Shown here: positions 16,835 to 26,289 of the stretch, piece by piece
Numbering within the stretch: the stretch's first letter is position 1
How the letters are laid out: each line of letters begins with the position of its first letter
Source of the DNA: an uncultured Rhodospirillales bacterium
GTDB lineage: Bacteria; Pseudomonadota; Alphaproteobacteria; Azospirillales; Azospirillaceae
Reading direction: 5' to 3'
Assembly (NCBI GenBank): GCA_903927615.1
Contig: CAIYNU010000034.1
Location: 1 to 50,935, forward strand
Length of the DNA stretch: 50,935 nucleotides
Made by a program: the position numbers and the translations under genes
Notes under the pieces: model-generated
Database searches by the model: none
The model's input: the letters and a program-made list of their open reading frames with translations, nothing else
What the model was told of the DNA's origin: nothing

Positions 16835-18001
16835 TCAGCCGCGACGCAGATAGATATAGCCGCCGCCCACCGCGAGCGTGGCGAGGATCAGGGCGATGGA
16901 AACCAGCGGGTGGACGAACAACCACGCCACGGCAATGGCCACACTGCCGAGACTCAAGGCAAGCACAAAGGCGATGTCGGCGGTCAGACCTTCGGCGAGA
17001 GTGCCGAGGAAGGGGACGATGCTGACCAGGGTCGCGAGCGGCCCCAGCAGCAGCATAAACCCGATCCACATGACGACCACCCCGGCCAGCCGCAACAACC
17101 ACGTCAGTGTGGCCTGGGCATTCGCCTCGCGGTCGAGCAAGGTCTCGGCGCTATACTCGCCCACCGCGGCGAGCAGGAGGTTGACATTGCGGGCGAGGGG
17201 AAAATCAGTGAAGCCATCCCCACTCTGGCGCGCGACCACGGTCAGGGTCTGTCCCGCCGCCACCCCGGCATAGCGGAGGCGAACGTCACCGACGGCGGGC
17301 GCCACGGGATCCTGGCCCTGATAAAGCGCGCCGGTCCGGTCAAAGGCGAAGCCGGTCGGAGCCTTTTCTGGCCGGATCTCCTGGAATCCGGGGGGGAAGT
17401 CCGATTTCTCGCCCGGGCTGGGCGGGGTTTGGGCCAGGGCCGCCAGCGTGGTGGTTCCCAACCGAAAAGCCCCGAGTTTGGCATCGTCGGCGGCGAGGAT
17501 GGCCGACGGCGCGGGCATCGGCGGATTCAGGTGGCCTTGCGGAACCAGAAACGTTCCGGAATCCTGCCAGTCGGTGGACCAAACGTGGTCATATCGGGCG
17601 GTGGTGACGGTGCTTTGGCTGCCGCCCCAATTGGTGGTGGTCTTTTCGCTGCGCTGCTCCCGCCACTGGTACATCTCGACGCGACGCTGGGCGGCGATCA
17701 TGGCGGGCAGGGTCACCCCGAACGCCAGATCCTTAACCGCGGTGGCCGTGGCGGGGCCGACCACATGGACCAGATGGCCGTCATGGGTGGTGGCCAGGGT
17801 GGTTGCGGGAACCGTCACCACCGATTGGATGGCCTTTTCGATCGCCTGTTGAATCTCGACGTCCCGATGCTCGTTCCACCACAGCAGGGCGACCGGGAAG
17901 AAAATCAGCAGGATTCCCAGCGGAATCCCGATCAACGCGCCACCGAGTCGTTCGACGAGGCCGATTTCCTGGGTTTGAGTGTAGGCGGGATCGTAAGTCA
18001 A
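16835..18001 (-). CDS. TMEM43 family membrane protein
   Basis: A 388-residue protein with an N-terminal helix (about residues 20-42), a large extracytoplasmic domain containing the family hallmark RRVEMYQWRE, and three to four C-terminal helices (about 298-385). This is the layout of the TMEM43/LUMA family, known in animals as a nuclear-envelope and ER membrane protein and found scattered in bacteria with no settled role. The only start covering the first helix is TTG at 18001, with a weak ribosome-binding site. It is likely co-transcribed with the small glycine-rich membrane protein that follows. Confidence 0.85.
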   Translation of the reverse strand: MTYDPAYTQTQEIGLVERLGGALIGIPLGILLIFFPVALLWWNEHRDVEIQQAIEKAIQSVVTVPATTLATTHDGHLVHVVGPATATAVKDLAFGVTLPAMIAAQRRVEMYQWREQRSEKTTTNWGGSQSTVTTARYDHVWSTDWQDSGTFLVPQGHLNPPMPAPSAILAADDAKLGAFRLGTTTLAALAQTPPSPGEKSDFPPGFQEIRPEKAPTGFAFDRTGALYQGQDPVAPAVGDVRLRYAGVAAGQTLTVVARQSGDGFTDFPLARNVNLLLAAVGEYSAETLLDREANAQATLTWLLRLAGVVVMWIGFMLLLGPLATLVSIVPFLGTLAEGLTADIAFVLALSLGSVAIAVAWLFVHPLVSIALILATLAVGGGYIYLRRG

Positions 18002-18342
18002 CGGAACAAACCCCGGATCCAGGGTGGAAGATCAGGGTGAAAGATCGAGGCGAGGCCGACACCCCCGGTCACGAGCGTTTTCCAGGTGCCCGCTTTCCCG
18101 CACCGATGTCAAGCGCAAAGTATCGGCCTCGTGCCCGGCGGCGTCCGCCGTGCGGGAACGCCAAGACCGCATCACTTGTGGCCCTCGGAGCGGCGCCGCT
18201 TGGTGCTTCGCGATCACGCGCCAACGGGGTATTGCAAGATTTCGGTCATCATAGCGTCATGCGCCATAGTCATAATGGGGCTCACCGGATCTCGCCACTG
18301 ATTCGTTCTTATCAGAAGTTTCGGTCTCATCGGGAGCACGTC
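18002..18342. promoter_or_regulatory. Divergent intergenic region
   Basis: About 340 bases between the TMEM43-like gene (left) and a binding-protein gene (right). It holds a CGGCGG-cgt-CCGCCG hairpin at 18136-18150. No promoter consensus was identified with confidence and no gene is supported. Confidence 0.35.
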
Positions 18343-19125
18343 ATGATGCTGTGGACTTTGCGGTTTGTTGGCGTTGCTTTGACCTTCGCGGTGCTGGCGA
18401 TCACGCCCAAGCTCCATGCCGCCGAACAACCCATCAAACTGACGTCTTTGGAATGGCCGCCCTTCTCGGGTGTTCAGTTGCCGGGCCTTGGGGCCAGTGT
18501 TGCGGTTGCCCGGGCGGCTTTTGGGGCGGTTGGGACCGCGCTGGAGACCGAGTTTTATCCCTGGCAGCGGGCGGTCAAGACGGGGCTGGAGACATCCGGC
18601 TATGCGGGTTACTTCCCCGAGTATTATAGTGAAGAACTGACCAATAAGTGTCTGTTCTCTAAACCCGCCGGCGAAAGTCCGTTGGGATTTGTCGAGCGCA
18701 AGGATGCGCCGGTGGTTTGGAACAGCCTTGACGATCTGGCCTCACTGGCCATCGGAACCGTCAACGGCTATGTCAATACCGACGACTTTGACAAACGTGC
18801 GGGGGATGGTCGGCTTCAGGTCGAACCGGTGGTGGATGATATCACCAACATTCGCAAGGTTGCCAACGAGCGGGTCCGCCTGGCGGTCATCGATCGCAAT
18901 GTGTTTGAATATCTGCTGATGACAGATCCTTCATTGGCCGATATCCGAAGCAAGGTGCAGTTTAACGCCCATCCTTTGGAAATCAAGAAGCTATATATCT
19001 GCTTTCGTAAGGATTCCACGGGAATGGCCGCAAAGCGAGACTTCGACGAGGGGCTCGGCAAGATCGACATCCAGGCCATCATGACCGATGCGTTGCGCCA
19101 GACCAATCGGTCGGAGCGGCGATAG
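18343..19125 (+). CDS. Periplasmic solute-binding protein, family 3-like (orphan)
   Basis: A 260-residue protein with signal peptide (to about residue 27, ending KLHAAEQ) and a periplasmic binding-protein fold. LTSLEWPPFSG at the mature start parallels the TTQDWPPYQM of the binding protein at 4659, and EFYPWQRAVK, GYAGYFPEYY and IGTVNGYVN fit the family. ATG 18343 follows GGAG by seven bases; the frame is open far upstream without coding character. No transporter genes are adjacent. The next gene on the same strand is a chemoreceptor, so it could feed that pathway. Ligand unknown. Confidence 0.82.
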   Translation: MMLWTLRFVGVALTFAVLAITPKLHAAEQPIKLTSLEWPPFSGVQLPGLGASVAVARAAFGAVGTALETEFYPWQRAVKTGLETSGYAGYFPEYYSEELTNKCLFSKPAGESPLGFVERKDAPVVWNSLDDLASLAIGTVNGYVNTDDFDKRAGDGRLQVEPVVDDITNIRKVANERVRLAVIDRNVFEYLLMTDPSLADIRSKVQFNAHPLEIKKLYICFRKDSTGMAAKRDFDEGLGKIDIQAIMTDALRQTNRSERR

Positions 19126-19255
19126 CCGGAACCGGGGATCGGCAACGAACTTGTCAGCCGAATGTCATAAAACTGTTTTGACTGCCCACGTATTGTGTCC
19201 GGATGGTGTTGTGGTTTAGGTCTCTTAAAAACCACCGGTGGATGGGGAATTCGCC

Positions 19256-20825
19256 ATGATTCGTGTTCTGACCGGCAGTCTCATGGTGCGAGCGGTGGTG
19301 CCAATCTGCCTGCTGCTCTTTGCGACAATTATGCTCGCGGTGGTTGGGGCGGTCTATGTGACAACCCACGATGCTCGTCATGCCCTGGAGGCCCGCGCCC
19401 ATCTGTCGGTCGCCATGTTGTCGGGCGGCGCCGGCGAGGCGCTCTGGAATATGGACGAGAACGCGGCAAAGGTCCTGCTGGCGCCCTTGGGGCAAGACCC
19501 CGATTACGTCGGTAGCGTGCTGATTGGGCAGGATGGCAAGATATTCGCGCGTGATGGGGCAATATCAGACCCAACAGCTAACCTGATCGTGGAACGCCTG
19601 CCGATCCGTCGCGGCGCCGGGGGGCCAGGACGCCAGGCAGATCGGGACCCTGGAACTGGATATGACGTCATCGCGGGCGGATGCCGAGGTCACGCAACGG
19701 GCCTGGATGATCGTGGCCATCGGGGCCGGGGTGCTGGTTCTGGTTTGCGGCGCCCTGGCCATGATCATTCGCGGCGTCACCGGACCGATTCTTGAGCTGA
19801 ATCGCGCCATGGTGGCGCTCGCCAACGGGGCTCATGATGTCCCGGTGCCGGCTCTCGACCGTACCGACGAGGTGGGGCGGATGGCGGCGACGGTGGAGGT
19901 GTTCAAAGCCAACGCGATCGCCAAGGCCAGCCTGGAAGCCCAACAGGAAGAGATGAAACGACAGGCCGAGGTCGAGCGCAAGCGTTCGCTGCGTCAGGTG
20001 GCCGCTACTTTTGACGCCGAAGTCAAGACCGTGTTGGCGGCGGTGTCTCACACCGCCGAGGAAATGAATTCGTCGTCCCAGATCGTCGCCAATACCGCCG
20101 AGGACAACACGCGCCTGAGTTCCGCCGCCACCACCATTGCTGATCAGGTCAGCGCCAATGTTCAAACCGTCGCCACCGCGGTGGAGGAACTTGCGGCCTC
20201 GATTCGCGAGATCAGCCGTCAGGCTCAGACCTCCAATCAGGTCGCCGATGCCGCCAAGACCCGAACCAGCCAAACCGTGGCGCTGGTTTCCGGCCTGGTC
20301 GCCGCCGCGGCCCGGATCGGCGACGTTGTCACGTTGATTACCAGCATCGCGTCGCAGACCAACCTGTTGGCGCTCAATGCCACCATCGAAGCGGCACGGG
20401 CCGGAGAAGCCGGGAAGGGGTTTGCCGTGGTTGCCAACGAGGTCAAAAGCCTTGCCAATCAAACGGCCAAGGCCACCGAGGAAATCTCCAATCAGGTGCA
20501 GGCGATCCAGGCCTCGACCCAGGCCGCCGCCGCGGAGATCAATCATGTCACCGGGGTGATCGGTACCATCAGCGAAATCAGCACGGCAATCGCGGTCGCG
20601 GTCGAACAGCAGAATGCCTCCACCAACGAAATCGCCCGCGCCCTGTCCCAAGCGGCCCAGGGGTCAAGCCAACTGGGACAGACGGTCAAAGGTGTGGCCA
20701 GCGCCGCCGAGCGCAACGGCGAAGCCGCCGGGGTTCTGCTGGGGGCTGTTGACAGTTTGGGCCGGAGGTGTGGGGAGCTTCGCAACGAGGTCGATCGTTT
20801 CCTCGGCAAACTGACTGCCGCCTGA
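19256..20825 (+). pseudogene. Methyl-accepting chemotaxis protein, interrupted by one-base frameshift
   Basis: The two halves lie in different frames. The first frame (ATG 19256, GGGGA upstream; GTG 19238 possible) gives TM1 and most of a periplasmic sensor domain. The second gives the end of the sensor, TM2 ([20 protein letters not shown]), HAMP and a complete MCP signalling domain with the hairpin-tip pattern [20 protein letters not shown]. Removing one G from the G6 run at 19619-19624 joins them into one 522-residue receptor, and the joined sequence aligns with the sensor domain of the next gene. This may be a sequencing error, a real recent mutation, or a slippage switch. If intact it would signal to CheA/CheW. 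Confidence 0.88.
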
Positions 20826-20834
20826 TCGCCGGTG

Positions 20835-22412
20835 ATGGTTGCTGCCTGGAACCGCGCAGTTGCCGTTGTGACTGGAAACCTGACCGTCCGGACGGTGGCG
20901 TCAATCTGCGCGCTGTTGTCTTTGACCATCGTGCTGGCGGTGATCGGGGCGGTCCACGTCAGCACCCACGATGCGCATCGGGCCGTCGAGGAACGGGCAC
21001 AACTGACGGTGCAAATCCTGGCCGGTGGCGCCAGTGCGGCCCTATGGAATCTTGATGAAACCGCCGCCGATGCCGTGCTGGGCAGCCTGAGCCGTGATCT
21101 GGACTATGTCGGCAGCCAGATTCTTGACGAGACCGGTCGACTCTTTGTCCGACATGGGCAAGCCGGTGACCATGGCGACGGTTTGATTGTGGCGCGGGTC
21201 GAGTTGAATAAGAGTGTCGGCGATAGCGATAGCCGCGCGATCGGCATTCTTGAGGTGACGTTGAGCACCACCCGCGCCGACGCCCAAAGTGCGCGTCGGG
21301 GTTGGGCGATCGCGGGCGCGGGAGCAATCCTGCTGGTGGTGGTGTGCGGGGCGCTGGCCTGGCTCATTCGGGGCGTCACCCGCCCGATTCTCGGCATGAC
21401 CAGAGTGATCATCGACCTGGCCGACGGGCGGGTCGAGGTCCCGGTTCCGAACGTGCGCTTTACCGACGAGGTCGGGCGTATGGCCATGGCTCTGACGACG
21501 TTGAAGTCCCACGCCATCGAGCGGTTGGAGTTCATCACCCGCCAGGCCCGGCATATGGAAGACATCGAGCGGGCCGTCACCGAGCGGACCCGGGAGTTGA
21601 GCGAAGCCCTGGACACCCTGCGCCGTGCCCAGGATGAGTTGCTGCGGTCCGAGAAAATGGCGGCGCTCGGCAGCATGGTGGCGGCCATCGCCCACGAGAT
21701 CAATACCCCACTGGGCAACAGCCTGACCGTGGCGTCGACCTTGGAAGAGAAGGTTGCGGAGTTCAGCAAAATGCTGGCCGGCACCGAACTGCGCCGTTCG
21801 GTGTTGCGCGAGTTCGCGGAAAAGTTTAGTGCCGGCAATTACCTGCTGATCGCCAATCTGACCCGGGCCGCGGACCTGATCGGCAGTTTCAAACGGGTCG
21901 CCGTGGATCAGACCAGCGAGCGGCGCCGAACCTTCGATCTGGCGACCACCGCCACCGAAATCATCACGATGTTGCGGCCGACCTACAAACAGACCGGCCA
22001 TCGTATCGAGATCGACATTGCTGCTGGCATGGTCATGGACAGTTATCCCGGCGCGTTCAGCCAAGTCGTGACCAATCTGGTCGCGAACGCGGTGCTTCAT
22101 GCCTTCGATGGCCGCGAGGGTGGCGTCGTCCGGGTGGCGGCAAGCCCCGACGCGGACTCCGTCGTCACCCTGACCATTGCCGACGACGGCGCTGGCATTG
22201 CCGCCGATGTTCTGCCCCGGATTTTTGACCCGTTCTTCACCACCAAGCTCGGAACCGGGGGCAGCGGCCTGGGGCTCCATATCGTGTACGTGACGGTGAC
22301 GCGGATTTTGGGAGGGCGCATCTCGGTGGACAGCCAACCCGGAGCCGGCACCACCTTTACGCTCCGATTACCGCGCAACGCTCCGGATCACCAGGCGGTC
22401 ACCCCGGCGTGA
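20835..22412 (+). CDS. Membrane sensor histidine kinase (HAMP-HisKA-HATPase)
   Basis: A 525-residue protein. TM1 (about 19-40), periplasmic sensor, TM2 (157-178), HAMP (178-232), coiled coil, then a kinase core with H-box IAHEINTPLG (H287), N-box NLVANAVLHAF, G1 DDGAGI, F-box DPFFTTK and G2 GSGLGLHI. All needed residues are present. It begins nine bases after the chemoreceptor stop, and its sensor domain is clearly homologous to that receptor's (shared STHDA, ALWNLDE and DLDYVGS motifs). The two probably perceive the same kind of signal through separate outputs. No cognate response regulator gene is directly downstream; the REC-DUF3369 proteins nearby are candidates. Confidence 0.93.
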   Translation: MVAAWNRAVAVVTGNLTVRTVASICALLSLTIVLAVIGAVHVSTHDAHRAVEERAQLTVQILAGGASAALWNLDETAADAVLGSLSRDLDYVGSQILDETGRLFVRHGQAGDHGDGLIVARVELNKSVGDSDSRAIGILEVTLSTTRADAQSARRGWAIAGAGAILLVVVCGALAWLIRGVTRPILGMTRVIIDLADGRVEVPVPNVRFTDEVGRMAMALTTLKSHAIERLEFITRQARHMEDIERAVTERTRELSEALDTLRRAQDELLRSEKMAALGSMVAAIAHEINTPLGNSLTVASTLEEKVAEFSKMLAGTELRRSVLREFAEKFSAGNYLLIANLTRAADLIGSFKRVAVDQTSERRRTFDLATTATEIITMLRPTYKQTGHRIEIDIAAGMVMDSYPGAFSQVVTNLVANAVLHAFDGREGGVVRVAASPDADSVVTLTIADDGAGIAADVLPRIFDPFFTTKLGTGGSGLGLHIVYVTVTRILGGRISVDSQPGAGTTFTLRLPRNAPDHQAVTPA

Positions 22413-22439
22413 CCGGGCGTCGTGGGCTGGTGAGGCGGG

Positions 22440-24764
22440 TCACGTGGTGGCAAACACCCGCCCCTTCAGCCACGGGGCCAACTCCTCGGGCGGAATCGGG
22501 CGAGCGTAGAGGTAGCCCTGGACGCTGTCGCACCCCAGGTCCCGAAGCACCGATTCCTGGGCGATGGTTTCCACACCCTCGGCCAGGACCGAAAAACCCA
22601 GTTCGTGGCCCATCTTGACGATCATCGAAGCAATGGAGCGGCTATCGGCACGGGATTCAATGCCGTCCACGAACGAGCGGTCGATCTTGAGCATCGCCAC
22701 CGGCAATTGGCGCAATCGCGACAGCGAGGAATGTCCGGTGCCGAAGTCATCGATGGCAATGCGGAAGCCAAGGTCGCACAGAGCCTGAACCGTGGACACG
22801 ATGCGATCGCCGTCCATGGCGGTGCTTTCGGTGATTTCCAGTTCGATGTCGGTGGGGTCGGCGTTGCAGGCGACCAGAATGCGTTCCACCACCCGGGCGA
22901 ATCCGCGTTCGCGCAACTGCCGGACCGAGACGTTGACGGCAATGCGCAGCCGCCCGACGCTACCCTGCCGCCAGGCGACCTGTCGCATGCAGGCCTGTCG
23001 CAGCACCCATTCGCCAAGGCCGATGATGTGGCCGGAATCCTCGGCCGCGGGGATGAACGAGTCGGGTCGGATGAAGGTGCCGTCGGGTCGGCGCCAGCGC
23101 AACAGCGCCTCGGCCCCCAACACCGCCCCGTCCGAGAGGCGCAACTGCGGCTGGTAATAGAGCATCAACTGATTGTCGGCCTTCGCTTCGGCCAACTGGT
23201 TAACCAAAGTCAGACGGGTCTTGAGGTCTTCGGCCATGGTCGCGGTATAGCGGACGATCTGACCCCGGCCCTGACGTTTGGCGCGCTTGAGCGCCATGCC
23301 GGCACTCCGGATCGCGGCGGGGACATCACTGTCGGCGGGATCAACCACCGTGTAGCCGCCCGAGGCGGTCACGTTCAACGCATTGTCGCGGATCAGGAAC
23401 GAATCGGCGAAGCAAATCCCGATCAGGTCCAACAGGCTGGCTTCCTCTTCGAATCCGTACACCTCGGCCAGAATACCAAAGAGGTCACCGCTTAGGCGGC
23501 TGACCGCATTGGGCTGATCGAACGCCAAGCATAGCTCCCGGGCGACCTTGGTTAACACGGCATCGCCGGCACTGTGTCCCAGTCCGTCATTGATCATTTG
23601 GAAATGATCGAGATCGAGCAGGATAACGGCCAATTTTTTTTGTGTGCCGGTGGTCCGCATCTCTTCCAGTCGCCGGTTGATCTCGACCTGGAACTGGGTG
23701 CGGTTGGGCAGTCGGGTCAGCGGATCGAAAAAGGCCAAGTTACGGACATGCTCCAGCAGGCCGATATTGTCGAAGCCGACACCGATATTGGAACAAAACA
23801 CCTCGAGCAGCTTGCGGTTGAGCGGGCTGATGTCCTGGTGCGTGGCCAGGAAAATCGCCACATCGTCTCCGGACGGACCTGCAATGTGCAGGACCGTGTT
23901 TCCGGTTTCGAACAGGCTCTGGCGAAGTTCGAGGGATCGGGCCAGCAATGCCTTCAGCGATTCGTCAGGAATGTTTTTCAGCGGGGCGCCGGCCAGGTGA
24001 CGGAACGGCCCGGCGGCGGCCAGGATCACCGGCCCGGTCTCCGGCGTCTGGTCCCGGGCGCCGTGGAGGCGGACCAGAACGATGCCGTTGGTTTCCATCC
24101 CCAGCAGGCCGCCGAGTTGGATCAGGATGCCCTCGCAAAAGCCGGTCAGCGACCGGCGGCTGAACAAATCAGCCGAGGCGGCAATGATTTTTTCGAGTCC
24201 GTGGCGGCTGGTTTCCAGGGATTGGAGATGCACATAGGCCCGGAGTGCAACAAACAGCGAACTGAGCAAACGGGTGCGGGTCAATTCCGATTTGGTGCGG
24301 TAGTCGTTGATATCGTAATCCCGGATGACCGCCAGTTCCGGTGCATAGCCGGGTTGCCCCGTGCGCAAGATCAGACGCACGGTGGTGAGCCCCAGCTCCT
24401 CGCGGATCGCGCGGGCGGTTTTGAGGCCGGCGTCATCGGTCTCCATCACCACATCAAGCAGGACCACGGCGATGTCCCCGCCGCGCTGGCGCAAGATCTC
24501 CAACGCCTCGGCGCCGGAATGGGCGTGGAGCAACTCCAGGCGTCGCCCGAGTATCTCGACGCCTCCTAGCGCAAAAGTTGTGGTAGCATGGACTTCAATA
24601 TCATCGTCCACCACCAACAAGTGCCAGAACCGGTCAGGGGGCGCCATCGGCGCCGACCGTTCGGCATCGGCCCCGGCGATCCCATCATCCTCGATGACAT
24701 CAAGGATGTCGCCATCGGATCGGGTGTCCGTAAGGCCGTGTTCAACTTCGGCGATAAACGACAT
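22440..24764 (-). CDS. REC-DUF3369-GGDEF(degenerate)-EAL response regulator
   Basis: A 774-residue protein. The receiver domain (about 45-170) has acidic residues DDD 53-55 and phospho-acceptor D104 in LLDVVMETDD. A DUF3369-type region (about 190-345) follows, then a GGDEF domain with the signature changed to SGDLF (cyclase-dead) and an intact EAL domain (AEALLRWR, ELEITES, IDDFGTG, KIDRSF, EGVET), so a phosphorylation-controlled c-di-GMP phosphodiesterase is predicted. ATG 24764 has GGAGG upstream. It converges with the histidine kinase gene (28 bases between stops), the likeliest phosphodonor by position only. A close paralog lies at 26290-28635. Confidence 0.95.
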   Translation of the reverse strand: MSFIAEVEHGLTDTRSDGDILDVIEDDGIAGADAERSAPMAPPDRFWHLLVVDDDIEVHATTTFALGGVEILGRRLELLHAHSGAEALEILRQRGGDIAVVLLDVVMETDDAGLKTARAIREELGLTTVRLILRTGQPGYAPELAVIRDYDINDYRTKSELTRTRLLSSLFVALRAYVHLQSLETSRHGLEKIIAASADLFSRRSLTGFCEGILIQLGGLLGMETNGIVLVRLHGARDQTPETGPVILAAAGPFRHLAGAPLKNIPDESLKALLARSLELRQSLFETGNTVLHIAGPSGDDVAIFLATHQDISPLNRKLLEVFCSNIGVGFDNIGLLEHVRNLAFFDPLTRLPNRTQFQVEINRRLEEMRTTGTQKKLAVILLDLDHFQMINDGLGHSAGDAVLTKVARELCLAFDQPNAVSRLSGDLFGILAEVYGFEEEASLLDLIGICFADSFLIRDNALNVTASGGYTVVDPADSDVPAAIRSAGMALKRAKRQGRGQIVRYTATMAEDLKTRLTLVNQLAEAKADNQLMLYYQPQLRLSDGAVLGAEALLRWRRPDGTFIRPDSFIPAAEDSGHIIGLGEWVLRQACMRQVAWRQGSVGRLRIAVNVSVRQLRERGFARVVERILVACNADPTDIELEITESTAMDGDRIVSTVQALCDLGFRIAIDDFGTGHSSLSRLRQLPVAMLKIDRSFVDGIESRADSRSIASMIVKMGHELGFSVLAEGVETIAQESVLRDLGCDSVQGYLYARPIPPEELAPWLKGRVFATT

Positions 24765-24983
24765 AACGCCTGCCTCCGTCCCGAGCCGATATCATATCAG
24801 GACCGTACCCGCGCTCCCTAAAGCGCCTTCCCACCACATCAGATCGGGAATCACCTTAGGGAACTGATTTTAGAGCAGGCCGATGGACCGGAGCGTCTGT
24901 CCCGGTTTATGATCTGCTCCAGGCCTGATCCAGACCAGCCGTCATATTAGCCCGGCACAATGACTCTTTCATGACGACTTTTT

Positions 24984-25733
24984 CTAAAAACCGTCTTCGG
25001 CGCCATATCTGGTCTTGATCTCGGCGACTGTCCCGGCGTTTTCGCTCAGCCATTTATTGAACTGAGCAATGACCTCGGGGTGCTTGATCGAAGATAGGCG
25101 ATAGGAGTCCTTGGTGTAAGGAAGGTGTGCATTGAATACCAGGGCACCCGGCAGGTGCAACTGCTTCACATGATAGGCGACCACCGAGACGCTGGCATAG
25201 ATCGCATCGATCCGACCGGCGAGGGCCTGTTGGATCAATCCGTCAAAACTGGGGTTTTCCGCGACCGAAACTTTCTTTTGGGCAATCAGATCTTTGTATT
25301 CCCAGGGCGTAAAACCCAAAGGCAGGCCTAAGATATGAAGGTTGACTAGGTCATCGCGTTGCCGTGCCGGGATCATATTGGAGCCGTCGATATAAGTAAT
25401 GATCGGATCGCTATAAACGACGGTGACTCCGGCCTTGGTTTCCTGAGCCCATTTTTGATTGTCCGGGAATTTATAGTCAACCTCACCGGTGATCAGACTG
25501 CGGTACAACCGGGACACCGGATAGCGCTGGTAGACGATGGTGTGGCCGGCCGCCTTGGCAAACGTATTCAGGATTTCGGGACCGGCACCGGTATAATTAT
25601 CGCCCTCCGGTTGATAAATCGGATAGTATGGTTCGTCTTCGACACCGATGGTCAGCGTCTCACCCCGGGCCAAACCGGGCGTCAGTGCCGACAGGATGAA
25701 TAGAATGGGCAGAGCGAGGCGGTACCAGCACAT
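24984..25733 (-). CDS. Periplasmic solute-binding protein, family 3 (orphan)
   Basis: A 249-residue protein with signal peptide (MCWYRLALPILFILSALTPG, cut after about residue 24) and a family-3 binding-protein fold beginning LTIGVEDEPYYPIY. The internal GRIDAIYASVSVVAYHV stretch and the NKWLSEN...KTRYG C-terminus fit the family. ATG 25733 was chosen because GGAG sits six bases upstream, inside the codons of an alternative ATG at 25745. No permease or ATPase gene is adjacent. It lies between two REC-DUF3369-GGDEF-EAL genes, which suggests a role in sensing rather than transport. Ligand unknown. Confidence 0.85.
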   Translation of the reverse strand: MCWYRLALPILFILSALTPGLARGETLTIGVEDEPYYPIYQPEGDNYTGAGPEILNTFAKAAGHTIVYQRYPVSRLYRSLITGEVDYKFPDNQKWAQETKAGVTVVYSDPIITYIDGSNMIPARQRDDLVNLHILGLPLGFTPWEYKDLIAQKKVSVAENPSFDGLIQQALAGRIDAIYASVSVVAYHVKQLHLPGALVFNAHLPYTKDSYRLSSIKHPEVIAQFNKWLSENAGTVAEIKTRYGAEDGF

Positions 25734-26289
25734 GATCAGCTCCATCGCAGTGGGATGTCTTGATAGGTAGTCGACAGCAGAGTGGCCAATAAACCCCTGG
25801 TCTTAAAATAATCGACAGAGATTGGTGTTGATGGTTCCTTCGTTATATCATTTCGCAATAAAACCATCTCTTGAATACCACCCGATACCGAATTGGATCG
25901 CAGAAGTTGGGGTCTTGCCATCAGGACTGCCGGAGTTCTGACACTAACCGACAGTCCTCAGCCGATTTTGAGGTAAAACTTCGATGCTTTATGCGTTATC
26001 GGTGATGACAAAGACGTTTCAAATCAATGAATGTTTCTTATGGCCGGACCGGACGGCGAGCGGGGGATCAGGACGCAGTCGGGTCGGACCGCGGTGTCGG
26101 TACGGTTGACCGAGGCCCAAGGCCCAGTGGGAGCGCCGATGACGCATGTTCGCCTTGGGGTCGTCATAAATATTGAATACTCCTCTGGTACTTCTGATCG
26201 GACCCTGGGTTTGCGGAAATCTCCATTTACCGAGATTTCCCCAGACGGCGTCGGGTAGGTGACTCGGCGACGATGGTATTGACTGAACG
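25734..26289. promoter_or_regulatory. Divergent intergenic region (about 550 bases)
   Basis: No gene is supported; the short frames here lack coding character. The region is A/T-richer than the genes on both sides and should contain promoters for the leftward binding-protein gene and the rightward REC-DUF3369 gene, but no confident -35/-10 pair was found. The clearest element is the inverted repeat at 26215-26240. Confidence 0.45.
26215..26240. repeat. Perfect 9-bp inverted repeat, candidate operator
   Basis: GGAAATCTC, eight bases, GAGATTTCC, ending 50-67 bases before the two possible starts of the REC-DUF3369-GGDEF-EAL gene. The spacing fits a dimeric repressor or activator site. No known regulator was matched. 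Confidence 0.5.

Noticed and set aside
25736-25921. 61-codon minus-strand frame upstream of the orphan binding-protein gene
   Set aside because: No ribosome-binding site and overlaps the leader and start of the real gene.
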